From positions 1 to 64,000 of the forward strand of contig JAFSPA010000013.1 in the NCBI GenBank assembly GCA_017443145.1: DNA of 64,000 nucleotides, read 5' to 3'. This document shows, in pieces, positions 49,798 to 60,300 of the stretch. Position numbers and translations under genes: made by a program. Under the pieces are notes generated by a model. It saw only the letters and a list, made by a program, of their open reading frames with translations, was not told the DNA's origin and made no database searches. The stretch's first letter is position 1. Each line of letters begins with the position of its first letter. Source of the stretch: Paludibacteraceae bacterium (GTDB lineage: Bacteria > Bacteroidota > Bacteroidia > Bacteroidales > Paludibacteraceae).

Positions 49798-50313
49798 ATG
49801 AAAAAAGCAATTCTTTTGGCGATTTGTTTCGCAAGTGTTATGGCATTGAATGCCAAACAGAAAATTACCGGTAGTATGGACGCATTGAAAGGCGCAGAAC
49901 GCGTTGGTTTAGTGCTTGATTTTGACAAAGCGCTCTATAACGGAACCGCTTTCCAAACCTTCCTCAACGAGCAACATCTGAATGCAGGTGATTGGAAGGA
50001 TATCCAATACTGCGACCTCTATGCTGCTTTTGTTGCAGGTGCAAACAAAGAGTTCGGCAAACGTATTATCGGTATCCAAGACTTTATTAAAGCCCCTGTT
50101 TATATTAGTATTGAGCCTATGGAGATGACATCTACCGGTTCGATGAAGTGTGGTGTTTATCTGCATTCTGCTGATGGAGCTATTCAGGGTAGCACTATCA
50201 TGGAGTCAAAAGGTGGTAAACAGGGAGCTTGGAGCACTCTTCTCGGAGAAGGTTTTAATGACCTTGGTGCACGTTTCGCTAAATCGATGATGAAGATGAG
50301 CGAGGATAAATAA
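49798..50313 (+). CDS. Secreted or periplasmic protein of unknown function
   Basis: Start at 49798 (MKKAILLAICFASVMALNAK) gives a signal peptide of about 19 residues; the earlier ATG would put it behind a polar leader. The mature 150 residues are mixed alpha/beta (GAERVGLVLDFDKALYNGTA, YISIEPMEMTSTGSMKCGVYL, FNDLGARFAKSMMKM) and resemble hypothetical proteins of Bacteroidales. No catalytic motif. Single gene with its own promoter and terminator. Confidence 0.75.
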   Translation: MKKAILLAICFASVMALNAKQKITGSMDALKGAERVGLVLDFDKALYNGTAFQTFLNEQHLNAGDWKDIQYCDLYAAFVAGANKEFGKRIIGIQDFIKAPVYISIEPMEMTSTGSMKCGVYLHSADGAIQGSTIMESKGGKQGAWSTLLGEGFNDLGARFAKSMMKMSEDK

Positions 50314-50341
50314 TACTCTTTTTTACCATTGTATTATAACA

Positions 50342-50376
50342 AATCAGCACCCCGTGAGAGGTGCTGATTCTTTTTT
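50342..50376. terminator. Terminator between the secreted protein gene and ppdK
   Basis: AATCAGCACC (50342-50351), 8-nt loop, GGTGCTGATT (50360-50369), then C and six T's. Confidence 0.85.
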
Positions 50377-50389
50377 ATTGCTTAGACGA

Positions 50390-53119
50390 TTACTTTTCGT
50401 CTTCTACAGCAGCTTGAGCAGCAGCAAGGCGTGCGATTGGAACGCGGAACGGCGAGCAAGAAGCGTAGTTCATGCCTACACGTGCGCAGAACTTAACTGA
50501 ACTTGGTTCACCACCGTGCTCACCGCAGATACCTGTACGCAGAGCTGGACGAATAGCACGACCTTTCTCTACGGCCATCTTGATGAGTTGGCCAACGCCC
50601 TTTTGGTCAAGCACTTGGAACGGATCAGCTTTCAAAATCTTCTTCTCCAGATATACCGGTAAGAAGGAAGCGATATCGTCACGGCTGTAACCGAAGGTCA
50701 TCTGTGTCAAGTCGTTGGTACCGAAGCTGAAGTATTGAGCCTCTGTAGCGATACGGTCTGCAGTCAGAGCAGCACGAGGAATCTCAATCATCGTACCTAC
50801 TTCGTACTCAACCTCTACGCCATATTCAGCAAATACTTCTTTAGCTACGCGGTCGATAATCTCTTTCTGTTGTTTGAACTCATAGAGGATACCGATCAGC
50901 GGAACCATTACTTCCGGCATCGGGTGTTTGCCTTCTTTCTTCAGTTCGCATGCAGCGGACATGATAGCGCGAGTCTGCATAGCGGTGATCTCTGGGAAGG
51001 TGATACCAAGACGGCAACCACGGTGACCAAGCATCGGGTTGTTCTCTGCGAGCGAAGCCACACGTTGTTGGATTTCTTCTACAGAAACGCCCATCTCTTT
51101 AGCCATTTGCTCTTGACCCTTAAGATCATGCGGAACGAACTCGTGCAAAGGAGGATCGAGCAAACGGATATTAACCGGGCAACCATCCATAGCGTCCAGG
51201 ATGCCCTTGAAGTCTGCTTTCTGATATGGTAATAGCTTAGCAAGTGCTTTCTCACGACCTGCAGCGTCCTTAGCGAGAATCATCTCACGCATAGCTACGA
51301 TCTTCTTATCGTCGAAGAACATATGCTCTGTACGAGTCAGACCGATACCCTTAGCGCCGAATTGACGAGCCACTTGTGCATCGTGCGGCGTGTCGGCATT
51401 GGTACGAACTTGCAAACGAGTATATTTGTCGCAGAGGTCCATCAAAGCCTTGAAGTCACCACTGAGTTCAGCAGCTTTGGTAGGAATCTGACCGGCATAA
51501 ACTTGACCTGTCGAACCGTTTAAGCTGATATAGTCACCTTCTTTATAAGTAACGCCTTCGATAGTAACGGTTTTTGCTTTGTAATCCACGATGATAGCAC
51601 CTGCACCGGATACGCAGCACTTACCCATACCACGAGCTACAACAGCTGCGTGAGAGGTCATACCACCACGTGCGGTCAGGATACCTTCTGCTGCAGACAT
51701 ACCTGCGAGGTCTTCAGGAGAGGTCTCGATACGAACCATGATTACTTTATGGCCATCCTTATGCCACTCTTGCGCGTCGTCTGCGTGGAACACGATTTGT
51801 CCGCAAGCAGCACCCGGAGAAGCGGGCAGACCTTGGGTAATCACTTTTGCTTTCTTGAGAGAGTCTTTGTCGAAAACAGGGTGGAGTAACTCATCCAGTT
51901 TCTGCGGCTCACAACGCATGATAGCCTCTTTCTCTGTGATGACACCTTCGCGAACGAGGTCCATAGCGATCTTCACCATTGCGGTACCTGTACGTTTACC
52001 GTTACGGGTCTGGAGGAACCAGAGTTTACCTTCTTGTACGGTGAACTCCATATCTTGCATGTCGCGATAGTGGTCCTCAAGTTTCTGTTGAATACCGTTC
52101 AGTTCCTCATACAGTTTCGGCATAGCCTCTTCCATAGAAGGATACTTACTTGCACGCTCAGCTTCGCTGATACCTTGCAGTTTGGCCCAACGACGGCTAC
52201 CTTCGAGTGTGATTTGTTGCGGAGTACGGATACCTGCTACAACGTCCTCACCTTGTGCATTCACGAGGTACTCACCGTTGAAGATGTTCTCACCGGTAGC
52301 GGCGTCACGGCTGAAGCAAACACCGGTTGCGGAGGTCTCACCCATGTTACCGAATACCATTGCCATAACGGATACGGCTGTTCCCCATTCGTCTGGAATT
52401 CCTTCCATCTTACGATACAGGATAGCGCGCTCGTTCATCCAGCTGCGGAACACAGCGCAGATAGCACCCCACAGTTGCTCAATAGGATTGGTTGGGAAGT
52501 CACTACCTGTTTGCTCTTTGATAGCGGTTTTGAAGCGAGCTACAAGCAGTTTGAGCTCATCCACATTCAGGTCTTTGTCAAGCTTGATGTGACGAATCTC
52601 TTTTACCTCTTCGATAATCTTTTCGAACGGGTCAATGTCGGTTTTATTCACCGGTTTCATACCCAGTACCACGTCTCCGTACATCTGTACGAAACGACGA
52701 TAGCTGTCATAAACGAAGTGAGGATTCTGCGTCTTAACGCACATGCCTTCAGCCACTTCGTCATTCAGACCGAGGTTAAGGATGGTGTCCATCATACCTG
52801 GCATCGAAGCACGAGCACCTGAACGTACGGATACCAACAGCGGATTCTTTGGGTCACCGAACTTGCAGTTCATCAAACCTTCAATGTGCTTAACAGCAGC
52901 CATTACGTCATCGTTCAGCAGGGCCATAATCTTCTCCTGACCAACTTCGTAATACTCGTTGCAAACGTCTGTTGTGATGGTGAATCCCGGAGGTACGGGC
53001 ACACCAACAAGGTTCATCTCTGCAAGGTTTGCACCCTTACCGCCCAGTTGCTCACGCATTTGAGCGTTTCCTTCGGCTTTACCGTTTCCGAAGGTGTAAA
53101 CACGTTTTTTCTGTTCCAT
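50390..53119 (-). CDS. ppdK: Pyruvate, phosphate dikinase
   Basis: Reversibly converts pyruvate, ATP and phosphate to PEP, AMP and PPi. ATP-grasp start GGKGANLAEMNLVGVPVPPG; the swivelling His domain has GGMTSHAAVVARGMGKCCVSG; the PEP site includes GLTRTEHMF and GICGEHGGEPSS. 909 residues. It ends the operon that starts with the hydroxyacid dehydrogenase, 29 nt after gcvT. Confidence 0.97.
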   Translation of the reverse strand: MEQKKRVYTFGNGKAEGNAQMREQLGGKGANLAEMNLVGVPVPPGFTITTDVCNEYYEVGQEKIMALLNDDVMAAVKHIEGLMNCKFGDPKNPLLVSVRSGARASMPGMMDTILNLGLNDEVAEGMCVKTQNPHFVYDSYRRFVQMYGDVVLGMKPVNKTDIDPFEKIIEEVKEIRHIKLDKDLNVDELKLLVARFKTAIKEQTGSDFPTNPIEQLWGAICAVFRSWMNERAILYRKMEGIPDEWGTAVSVMAMVFGNMGETSATGVCFSRDAATGENIFNGEYLVNAQGEDVVAGIRTPQQITLEGSRRWAKLQGISEAERASKYPSMEEAMPKLYEELNGIQQKLEDHYRDMQDMEFTVQEGKLWFLQTRNGKRTGTAMVKIAMDLVREGVITEKEAIMRCEPQKLDELLHPVFDKDSLKKAKVITQGLPASPGAACGQIVFHADDAQEWHKDGHKVIMVRIETSPEDLAGMSAAEGILTARGGMTSHAAVVARGMGKCCVSGAGAIIVDYKAKTVTIEGVTYKEGDYISLNGSTGQVYAGQIPTKAAELSGDFKALMDLCDKYTRLQVRTNADTPHDAQVARQFGAKGIGLTRTEHMFFDDKKIVAMREMILAKDAAGREKALAKLLPYQKADFKGILDAMDGCPVNIRLLDPPLHEFVPHDLKGQEQMAKEMGVSVEEIQQRVASLAENNPMLGHRGCRLGITFPEITAMQTRAIMSAACELKKEGKHPMPEVMVPLIGILYEFKQQKEIIDRVAKEVFAEYGVEVEYEVGTMIEIPRAALTADRIATEAQYFSFGTNDLTQMTFGYSRDDIASFLPVYLEKKILKADPFQVLDQKGVGQLIKMAVEKGRAIRPALRTGICGEHGGEPSSVKFCARVGMNYASCSPFRVPIARLAAAQAAVEDEK

Positions 53120-53148
53120 GTTGTTTGTAGATTAATAATTTATATTGT

Positions 53149-54234
53149 TTATACTATTTTTGCTGCGTTTAGTTTCTCGCGTATCTTTATATATATTAAG
53201 GTGTCTTTTTTCGCGAAATCAATCTTCACGTATCCCATACCGATGCCAACCTTTGTTGTCGGCAGCATGATTCCGGAAGTAACATTTCCGATTATATTAC
53301 CTGCTTCGTCGCAGATCTCGTAGCCATTACGCGGGATAGCACGCTCCAGACACTCGAAATGCACCAACTTGCGGGTTAGACCTTCTGCTTTTTGCTTAAG
53401 CAAGAACTCCTTGTCGATAAAGTCTTTCGCATCGAACTTGGTGATCCATCCGAGTCCAGCTTCCAGTGGGGAAGTGGTGTCGTCAATGTCATGTCCGTAG
53501 AGGCAATACCATTTCTCGAGACGCAAGCTGTCACGGGCACCCAAACCGATTGGAGCGAGACCATATGCTTTACCTACTTCGAAGAGTGCATTCCAAATCT
53601 GAATACCATCTTCTTTCTTGAAGTACAACTCAAAACCTCCTGCGCCCGTGTAGCCCGTATTGCTCAAAATCACGCCTTGAATGCCTGCGAAGGACCATTC
53701 GCGGAAAGAATAATAAGGAATCGCACTTAAGTCAGCGTCGGTCAGCTTCTGTAGCATCTCCGTTGCTTTCGGTCCTTGCACAGCAAGTTGGCCGTATTTG
53801 TCGGAAGCATTCTCCAGACTCAAATCGGCATCAGCAAAACGTTCGTCTTTCACTTTGTTGACCCATGCCCAATCTTTGTCGATATTACCTGCATTAACTA
53901 CGAGCAAGTACTTTGTCGTCGAATACTTATACACAATCAAATCATCCACAATACCGCCTTTTCCATTTGGGAAGCAGGAGTACTGCGCTTTGCCTGCATC
54001 CAGACGATTGATGTCGTTCGTCGTTATATACTGCAGAAAATCAACAGCGTTTTGGCCTTTTACCCAGAATTCTCCCATATGGCTAACGTCAAATACGCCT
54101 ACGCCTTCACGAACAATACGATGTTCTTCTTGAATACCGGTCGGGTACTGAATAGGCATGTTAAAGCCTGCAAACTCGGCCATACGCGCACCAAGCGCAA
54201 TGTGAATGTTGGTAAATGGTGTTGTTTTTAACAT
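53149..54234 (-). CDS. gcvT: Aminomethyltransferase (glycine cleavage T protein)
   Basis: Transfers the aminomethyl carbon of glycine to tetrahydrofolate. [59 protein letters not shown] and the catalytic Asp region [11 protein letters not shown] are all standard. 361 residues. No gcvH or gcvP is nearby. The first bases overlap pepT by 7. Confidence 0.95.
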   Translation of the reverse strand: MLKTTPFTNIHIALGARMAEFAGFNMPIQYPTGIQEEHRIVREGVGVFDVSHMGEFWVKGQNAVDFLQYITTNDINRLDAGKAQYSCFPNGKGGIVDDLIVYKYSTTKYLLVVNAGNIDKDWAWVNKVKDERFADADLSLENASDKYGQLAVQGPKATEMLQKLTDADLSAIPYYSFREWSFAGIQGVILSNTGYTGAGGFELYFKKEDGIQIWNALFEVGKAYGLAPIGLGARDSLRLEKWYCLYGHDIDDTTSPLEAGLGWITKFDAKDFIDKEFLLKQKAEGLTRKLVHFECLERAIPRNGYEICDEAGNIIGNVTSGIMLPTTKVGIGMGYVKIDFAKKDTLIYIKIREKLNAAKIV

Positions 54235-55448
54235 TTCTCTATGATTTTAAGGATTACATTCTTAGCTGCTTCCATACTTGGAATAGGCAGATACTCAAAA
54301 CGGCTGTGGAAGTTCTCTCCGCCGGCAAAAATATTCGGGCAGGGTAGACCTTCAAAAGAAAGGCGTGCTCCGTCAGTTCCACCACGAATAGGCTGCACTT
54401 TCGGCGTCACACCAACTTCTTTCATCGCTTCTTCCACTAGGGTAACTATATGCATCACAGGCTCTACCATTTCTCGCATGTTATAGTACTGGTCGCGCAG
54501 AACGATCTCTGCCGTTCCCTCGCCATATTCGCGATTCACTTTGCGCACCAGATGCTCCATCTCGCGCTTACGGCTCTCAAAACGCGCACGGTCGTGATCG
54601 CGGATGATATAGTTCAGCGTCGTCTCTTCCACGGTGCCGCTCATACCAACCAAATGATAGAATCCCTCATAACCTTGCGTATGTTCCGGTGTCTCCCAAC
54701 GAGGAAGCATAACCGCTAACTGATAGGCAATACGCATGGAATTTAGCATCTTATGATAACCGTATCCCGGGTGTACGTTCACTCCGTGTACGATAATCTT
54801 ACAACTCGCCGCATTGAAGTTTTCAAACTCCAACTCGCCTATCGCACCACCATCCATCGTATAAGCAAAATCGCAACCGAACTTCTTTACATCAAAATGG
54901 TCCGCACCTTGTCCAATCTCCTCGTCCGGTGTAAAGCCTACACGAATTTTGCCGTGCTTAATCTCCGGATGTTGCAATAGATACTCGCACGCTGTCACAA
55001 TCTCTGCAATACCGGCTTTGTCGTCCGCACCAAGCAAGGTCTTACCGTTGGTCACAATGATATCTTGTCCTTTATAATGCGCAATCTCAGGATACTTAGC
55101 AACCTCCAGAACAATATTCTCCGCTTCATTCAGCACGATATCGTTTCCGTCGTATTCCTTTACAATCCGAGGCTGAACATGCTTACCGCTCGCGTCAGGA
55201 GCTGTGTCCATATGCGCAATAAATCCTATAACTGGCTTACCTTCCACATTGGCAGGGATAGTTGCCATAATATAGCCATTTTCGTCTAAATCCACTTCCT
55301 GCATGCCGATGGACTTCAATTCCTCGCACAAATACTTGGCGAACTCAATCTGTCCCGGCGTCGATGGTGTCAGATTCGTTTCCTCATCCGACGTCGTGCA
55401 GAAACTCACATACTTTAAAAAGCGATCTACTAATTTGTTGTTTTCCAT
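54228..55448 (-). CDS. pepT: Peptidase T (M20B tripeptidase)
   Basis: A zinc aminotripeptidase. Metal ligands: HMDTAPD (about 80), [13 protein letters not shown] (about 141), the EE pair in [13 protein letters not shown] and the late [19 protein letters not shown]. 406 residues, as in the family. 33 nt after the dehydrogenase gene. Confidence 0.96.
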   Translation of the reverse strand: MENNKLVDRFLKYVSFCTTSDEETNLTPSTPGQIEFAKYLCEELKSIGMQEVDLDENGYIMATIPANVEGKPVIGFIAHMDTAPDASGKHVQPRIVKEYDGNDIVLNEAENIVLEVAKYPEIAHYKGQDIIVTNGKTLLGADDKAGIAEIVTACEYLLQHPEIKHGKIRVGFTPDEEIGQGADHFDVKKFGCDFAYTMDGGAIGELEFENFNAASCKIIVHGVNVHPGYGYHKMLNSMRIAYQLAVMLPRWETPEHTQGYEGFYHLVGMSGTVEETTLNYIIRDHDRARFESRKREMEHLVRKVNREYGEGTAEIVLRDQYYNMREMVEPVMHIVTLVEEAMKEVGVTPKVQPIRGGTDGARLSFEGLPCPNIFAGGENFHSRFEYLPIPSMEAAKNVILKIIEKC

Positions 55449-55481
55449 AAGTTTAATATCCGTCTCCGGCGACTGCGCCGG

Positions 55482-56456
55482 TCATACCAAAGTCATTTTG
55501 TCTATTTCGTTGTTTGCGAAAGCAATAATATTGTCTAACATCGCATCGCACATTGCTTTACGGCCTTCCCAAGTGCCGGTTCCGATATGCGGCACAAGCA
55601 GCACATTATCCAACTCCTTCAATCCGTCACTTATCTGTGGTTCATGCTCATACACATCAAGTGCCGCACCGGCAATCCATCCCTCACGCAAGGCCCGTAT
55701 CAATGCTTCCTCGTCCACATGCGCACCACGAGCCGTATTTATCAGGAACGCATCGCGTTTCATCATCTTCAATTCGCGTTCACCAATCAAATGCCTCACT
55801 TCAGGTGTGTAGGGTAGGTTTAGACTCACGTAATCCGCCGTCCGCAATAATTCTTCCTGGCTCACATATTTAATCAATTCACCATTTCCACCATTTAGCG
55901 CTGCAAGCACGTCACCATTGATTTCATGCCTATTGTGATAGATCACTCGCATCCCGCAAGCAATCGCTCTACGCGCTACCGAACGGCCTATATTCCCCAT
56001 ACCTATTATTCCCAGCGTCTTGCCGTACAGACTATGTCCCAAGTTCCGCAGTAGACCGAACTGCACATCATTCGTGCGTATTCCGCGGTCAAGTTCTGCC
56101 GTACGTCTGGCGATTCCCATAATCAGCGCCATACACAATTCTGCCGTCGGCTCAATAACCGGCTGAGGAGTATTTGTGACCAATATTCCGCGTTGACGGC
56201 ATTCCGCCACATCGATATTGTCATAGCCCACACCAAACTGCGTAACAAGGCGTAACTTCGGCAACTTGTCTAATAACTCTCTGCGCACGGGCTTATAGAA
56301 ATTAGTTGTCAGCACTTCGGCTTCTAAAGCATTCCTTTTCTCCGTATTCTCACAACCAAAACTCTCCCCATATAGCGCGGTATCTGGGATAAGTTCATGC
56401 TCAGCTAAGCGGCTAAACCACTCGCTCGGAAGCATTGTGTCAATGATTATTTTCAT
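55482..56456 (-). CDS. D-2-hydroxyacid dehydrogenase
   Basis: Start reset to 56456 (MKIIIDTMLPSEWFSRL) because the promoter lies at 56466-56497. NAD-dependent reduction of a 2-keto acid: Rossmann loop IIGMGNIGRSVARRA, catalytic Arg in NTARGAHVDEEAL, Glu in DVYEHEP and His in LVPHIGTGTWEGR. 324 residues. Similar to glyoxylate/phosphoglycerate dehydrogenases; the substrate cannot be fixed. Confidence 0.9.
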   Translation of the reverse strand: MKIIIDTMLPSEWFSRLAEHELIPDTALYGESFGCENTEKRNALEAEVLTTNFYKPVRRELLDKLPKLRLVTQFGVGYDNIDVAECRQRGILVTNTPQPVIEPTAELCMALIMGIARRTAELDRGIRTNDVQFGLLRNLGHSLYGKTLGIIGMGNIGRSVARRAIACGMRVIYHNRHEINGDVLAALNGGNGELIKYVSQEELLRTADYVSLNLPYTPEVRHLIGERELKMMKRDAFLINTARGAHVDEEALIRALREGWIAGAALDVYEHEPQISDGLKELDNVLLVPHIGTGTWEGRKAMCDAMLDNIIAFANNEIDKMTLV

Positions 56457-56465
56457 TTCTGGCTG

Positions 56466-56497
56466 CAAAGATACTGCTTTTTTTGCATACATGCAAA
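56466..56497 (-). promoter_or_regulatory. Promoter of the dehydrogenase-pepT-gcvT-ppdK operon
   Basis: Minus strand TTTG (56497-56494) and TATCTTTG (56473-56466), 20 nt apart; very short leader. Confidence 0.75.
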
Positions 56498-56513
56498 TAA
56501 AAACGCAAAAAAA

Positions 56514-56545
56514 TTTGCACACATCATAAAATTATTGTACCTTTG
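56514..56545 (+). promoter_or_regulatory. Promoter of the 274-aa outer-membrane protein
   Basis: TTTG (56514-56517) and TACCTTTG (56538-56545), 20 nt apart. Confidence 0.75.
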
Positions 56546-56569
56546 CGCCAAAATTTGAACACTAACAGT

Positions 56570-57394
56570 ATGAAACGCCTTTATTTACTACTTCCATTTT
56601 TTCTTATCGCGACTTTGTCAGGTAAGGCTCAGACTGCTGAGCAGATGCCCAACGGACTAACTATAGCCACTATTGTCGGAGAAACTAAAACAGCGGATTC
56701 CCCGCAAGTAACGGACAGTATTCCTGCTGGAGAGATCCCTTTATGGAAACAGAAACTGTACTATGGTTATAACTTCGACATCTACTATCACAACGACTCC
56801 CGTGCTTACACCAAGGAGAACGGTTTCTCTATCGCCCTTCAGCCCGAGTTGGGTTGGAAGTTAAAAGACCGTCTCTATCTCGGTCTGCGTTTAGGAGGTA
56901 GTTATCAGAATCTGGTGACCACGTATACTTTTGAAGCTTTAGACACGACGTACACTACGGACCTGCGTGTGCATCAGGGGGCGTGGGAAGTGGTACCTTA
57001 TGTGCGCTATCAGCTTAAGTCGTTGGTAGACGGCAAGATAGGTATCTGGTTAGAGGCGCACTTATACACAGGTATGCAGTTCCCAACTGTTACAGCAGGA
57101 GAGGTCAAAGGAACAGACTATGACGGTTTGCGGCATAGCATAACGTATGGTTTCCAATTGTCTCCGGTTATCACGTTTAAGTTCAATAGAAAGAGCACAT
57201 TCCAGATGTTCTTCTCCATCTTGAGTCTTGGATATAGCGGCACAACGTTCCGCTACTCGGATCCGCTGCTGGGTAATTACAACGAATACACCAACGACGT
57301 AATTATCTTCTCCGGTAAGCTCCGTAATCTCATTGCTAACCAGTTCACGCCGGGTCTCTACGGCTTGAAATTCGGTATCATGAAGAGTTTTTAG
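56570..57394 (+). CDS. Predicted outer-membrane beta-barrel protein
   Basis: Start at 56570 (MKRLYLLLPFFLIATLSGKA) fits the promoter and gives a signal peptide; the earlier ATG lies only at the -7 box. The mature chain has alternating strands (FDIYYHNDSRAY, FSIALQPELGWKLKDRLYLG, WEVVPYVRYQLK, IGIWLEAHLYTGMQF) ending FGIMKSF, consistent with an 8- to 12-strand barrel. Unknown role. It converges on the TamB-Omp85 gene with a 4-nt overlap of stops. Confidence 0.75.
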   Translation: MKRLYLLLPFFLIATLSGKAQTAEQMPNGLTIATIVGETKTADSPQVTDSIPAGEIPLWKQKLYYGYNFDIYYHNDSRAYTKENGFSIALQPELGWKLKDRLYLGLRLGGSYQNLVTTYTFEALDTTYTTDLRVHQGAWEVVPYVRYQLKSLVDGKIGIWLEAHLYTGMQFPTVTAGEVKGTDYDGLRHSITYGFQLSPVITFKFNRKSTFQMFFSILSLGYSGTTFRYSDPLLGNYNEYTNDVIIFSGKLRNLIANQFTPGLYGLKFGIMKSF

Positions 57395-60300
57395 AACGGA
57401 TAGCCGATTCCGAAATTAACTCGAATAGCATCCAGTGCTGAAGGGATATTGAAGTAGGTGTTGATAGGTCTCGAATAATCCACCTTCCACTCTTTGTCGT
57501 ATTTGTATGTCTGGTAGGGCGCGTGAATGGCGACGCCTATATCCAGACGTACCACGAGTCCTTCCAAGTCTAATCTCAGACCGGCACCAGTGCCGAGTGC
57601 AATCTGTCGCGCAAACTCCGGGTTATTGTATACTCCGTCGTAGAGGTTGGACGGTATCTCGAGACGTTCGATATAATCTTCAAGTCCTTCCGCTTTGAGT
57701 AGGTCCACAGTGCTATACCAGTTCCAAACGTTGCCGGCATCTACAAACGCTGCGCCATATAGCTTCCATACAATCGGGAAACGCAACTCGACATTCGCTT
57801 CCAAGCGCATATCGCCCGAGTGGAAGAAGTTCTGATTGTACTTTGCCGAATAGAAGTTACCAGGTCCGTAGGTGTATGGAGACGTAGCACGCAGACTATT
57901 CGGACCACCCGCATAGAAAGCCTCTGACAATGGCGCAAACATCGAGTTGCCAAGCGGTATGTTAGCTCCTGCATAGATACGTGTGGCAAGGCTCACTTGC
58001 TCCGTGAAATTGAACTTATTATGCATCTCAACGGACAGCTTCACGAACTGATTGAAGGTAATCTTACCTAACGGTTTTTCCAGGTCCGACCACTTATATC
58101 CGAACGCGCAATAAAGCGCATTAATCAGGTTACCCGATTCCTTTACTCCGAGGTCTAACATGGTGTTCACGGCCCGTTTGGAGTGGTAGTCGTTGTAGAT
58201 GAAGTTATATCCTATTGACGGTATAAACTCATCACCCGCGAGAATCTTTATCAGCTGCGGGTAATCAGCAGCTTTGTTGAGCAGTTCTTCCGACTCTGCT
58301 TTCATGCGTACTACGGATAGCGAGAACGGCGTGAATGCGTGTGTTATATAAGCCGTAGAGTGAATAAAATATGTGAACGACCCCGACATCTTATGCACAC
58401 CGTATCCACCTGCGATATTCTCGTATTGATAGCCCAGCATATAACGTGTGTCGCCGGACGGATTATTATCGCCAACCCAGTGCAGATAGGGGAAGATGAG
58501 CGATGCGTTAACGCCTAACTTATACGTATCGGTCTTCTTCGGATCGCCCGGATGTCTGTTGCGTAGTGCCCAGTAATAGGCACCGTTACCCTTCAGCGTG
58601 AAGGTCTCACCTTTGCCGATAAGGTTCTTGATAGATGACTTGAGCGTCACGTCCGGACCAATACTGTTATTCGACCGATAAGCCACATCCACGTCCGCTG
58701 TCAGATTATACGTTCGCATGATACTATCGGGGGACATCTTCTTCCAATCCTTTGTGGCGCGCACACCGATACCGGATTTATTGAGTTCGCCTTCTAAGAT
58801 GTTATTATAGTCGCGTTGCGAGAACACACGCAGCAGCACATTACCATCTTTTGTCAGCTTATAATCGGCCGTCAGGCTGGAAAAAAGTCCTTGTGTCTTG
58901 TTCACGTCGGGATTATCCGTTATCGTGGAGCCGATTGTCACACGCAGCTTGTCTTTGAAGAAGGACTTACTGATGGCAATATTCATGTCATTGGTCTTAC
59001 CCGTAGCGCGAGTCGTTTGAGCGCTACTGAAATCCACTTCCATGAACTTACCCACTTTCGAGTTGGCCATCGCAGCATTGATACGGCTGTTGATGATAGA
59101 CGATAGAGCATATCCTTCCCGTTGTGCGGCTACGTTACTTTCTCCTACGTACATTCCGGTGGCCAATAACGTTGCTGCCAAGCCTTCGCGTGTGCCCTCA
59201 TCCACGGAAGCTAATTCTCGCGTGATAGCTTCGTCATCAGGCGCTTCGAGGAAGAATCCGATGGACTTGATTCCTATCGAATCCACTTCGCCGTTAACGC
59301 GAACACCCGTCCTAAAATCAACCCGTCGTGTATCTTCGCCGTTCGACTCCACATCCGCTTTCACTTTTTGCGAGGCGGACACATTGAGTTTGGTCTTACC
59401 TATTGGACCGTGGAAAGACACATGGCTGCCCGAATCGACATGGAAAGGCATAATCGGGTAGGCTTTGGGTGAATAGCGAATAAATCCGTCATCCACATTC
59501 ACCCGTCCTCCGAGCTCAAGCGAACCGTCCGCGGTGCCGTAACGCACTGTCACGGTGCCGTATGGACGTACCTGTGCCAGGTTCTTCTTATCGATAGGAT
59601 AGGTGATATCGGTTGTCGGGAGTATCGTTAATGCCACATCCGCTACGATGCTGTCCAGCGGTCCTGTCACCGTACCTTGTATATCCGTCGCCAACTCGCC
59701 ATAAACAGGGAACGGACCGGTCTTGGCTAACTTCACTGGCGCAAAACTGTCGGCAGAGATAGTAATATCCATCTGCATACTGTCTAAGTCCAATCCGCCG
59801 TTCAAAGTGATAAACGTGCTATCTACGCCATAGACAGGCAATCCGTTGAGGTCTATGTGATTATGCTCCATCACAATAGGCGTCTCGCCCAGACTGATAG
59901 CCACTTCGTATGGTGTGTATTCTGCCCTTACACCAAGCGGTAACACCTGCGCGGAGATATCTGTTTTCTTAGGTAAACCGTCCACTGCTGCACTCACACG
60001 AACTGCTCCGCGAAGCGCTAATTCTTCGGGCAGCGACACAAAACCATCCACAATGTCCAAAGGTATATCTTCGGAACGCACGTCCGCGCGTAACGCGTGC
60101 TCGTACTCATCCGACGGCGATATCTGTAAGTCGATAGCACGACTACCTAAGTCCATATTACGATACGACAAACTGTCTATCGTCAGACGTCCTTCGCCGT
60201 TCAGAGCCGTTCCTTCGCGCACTAACGCCATTCGGAATGCGGCATCGGCACATAGTCCGTAGATGCTCATCGCACCATCCGTCAGCCGTGTATCAGCAGA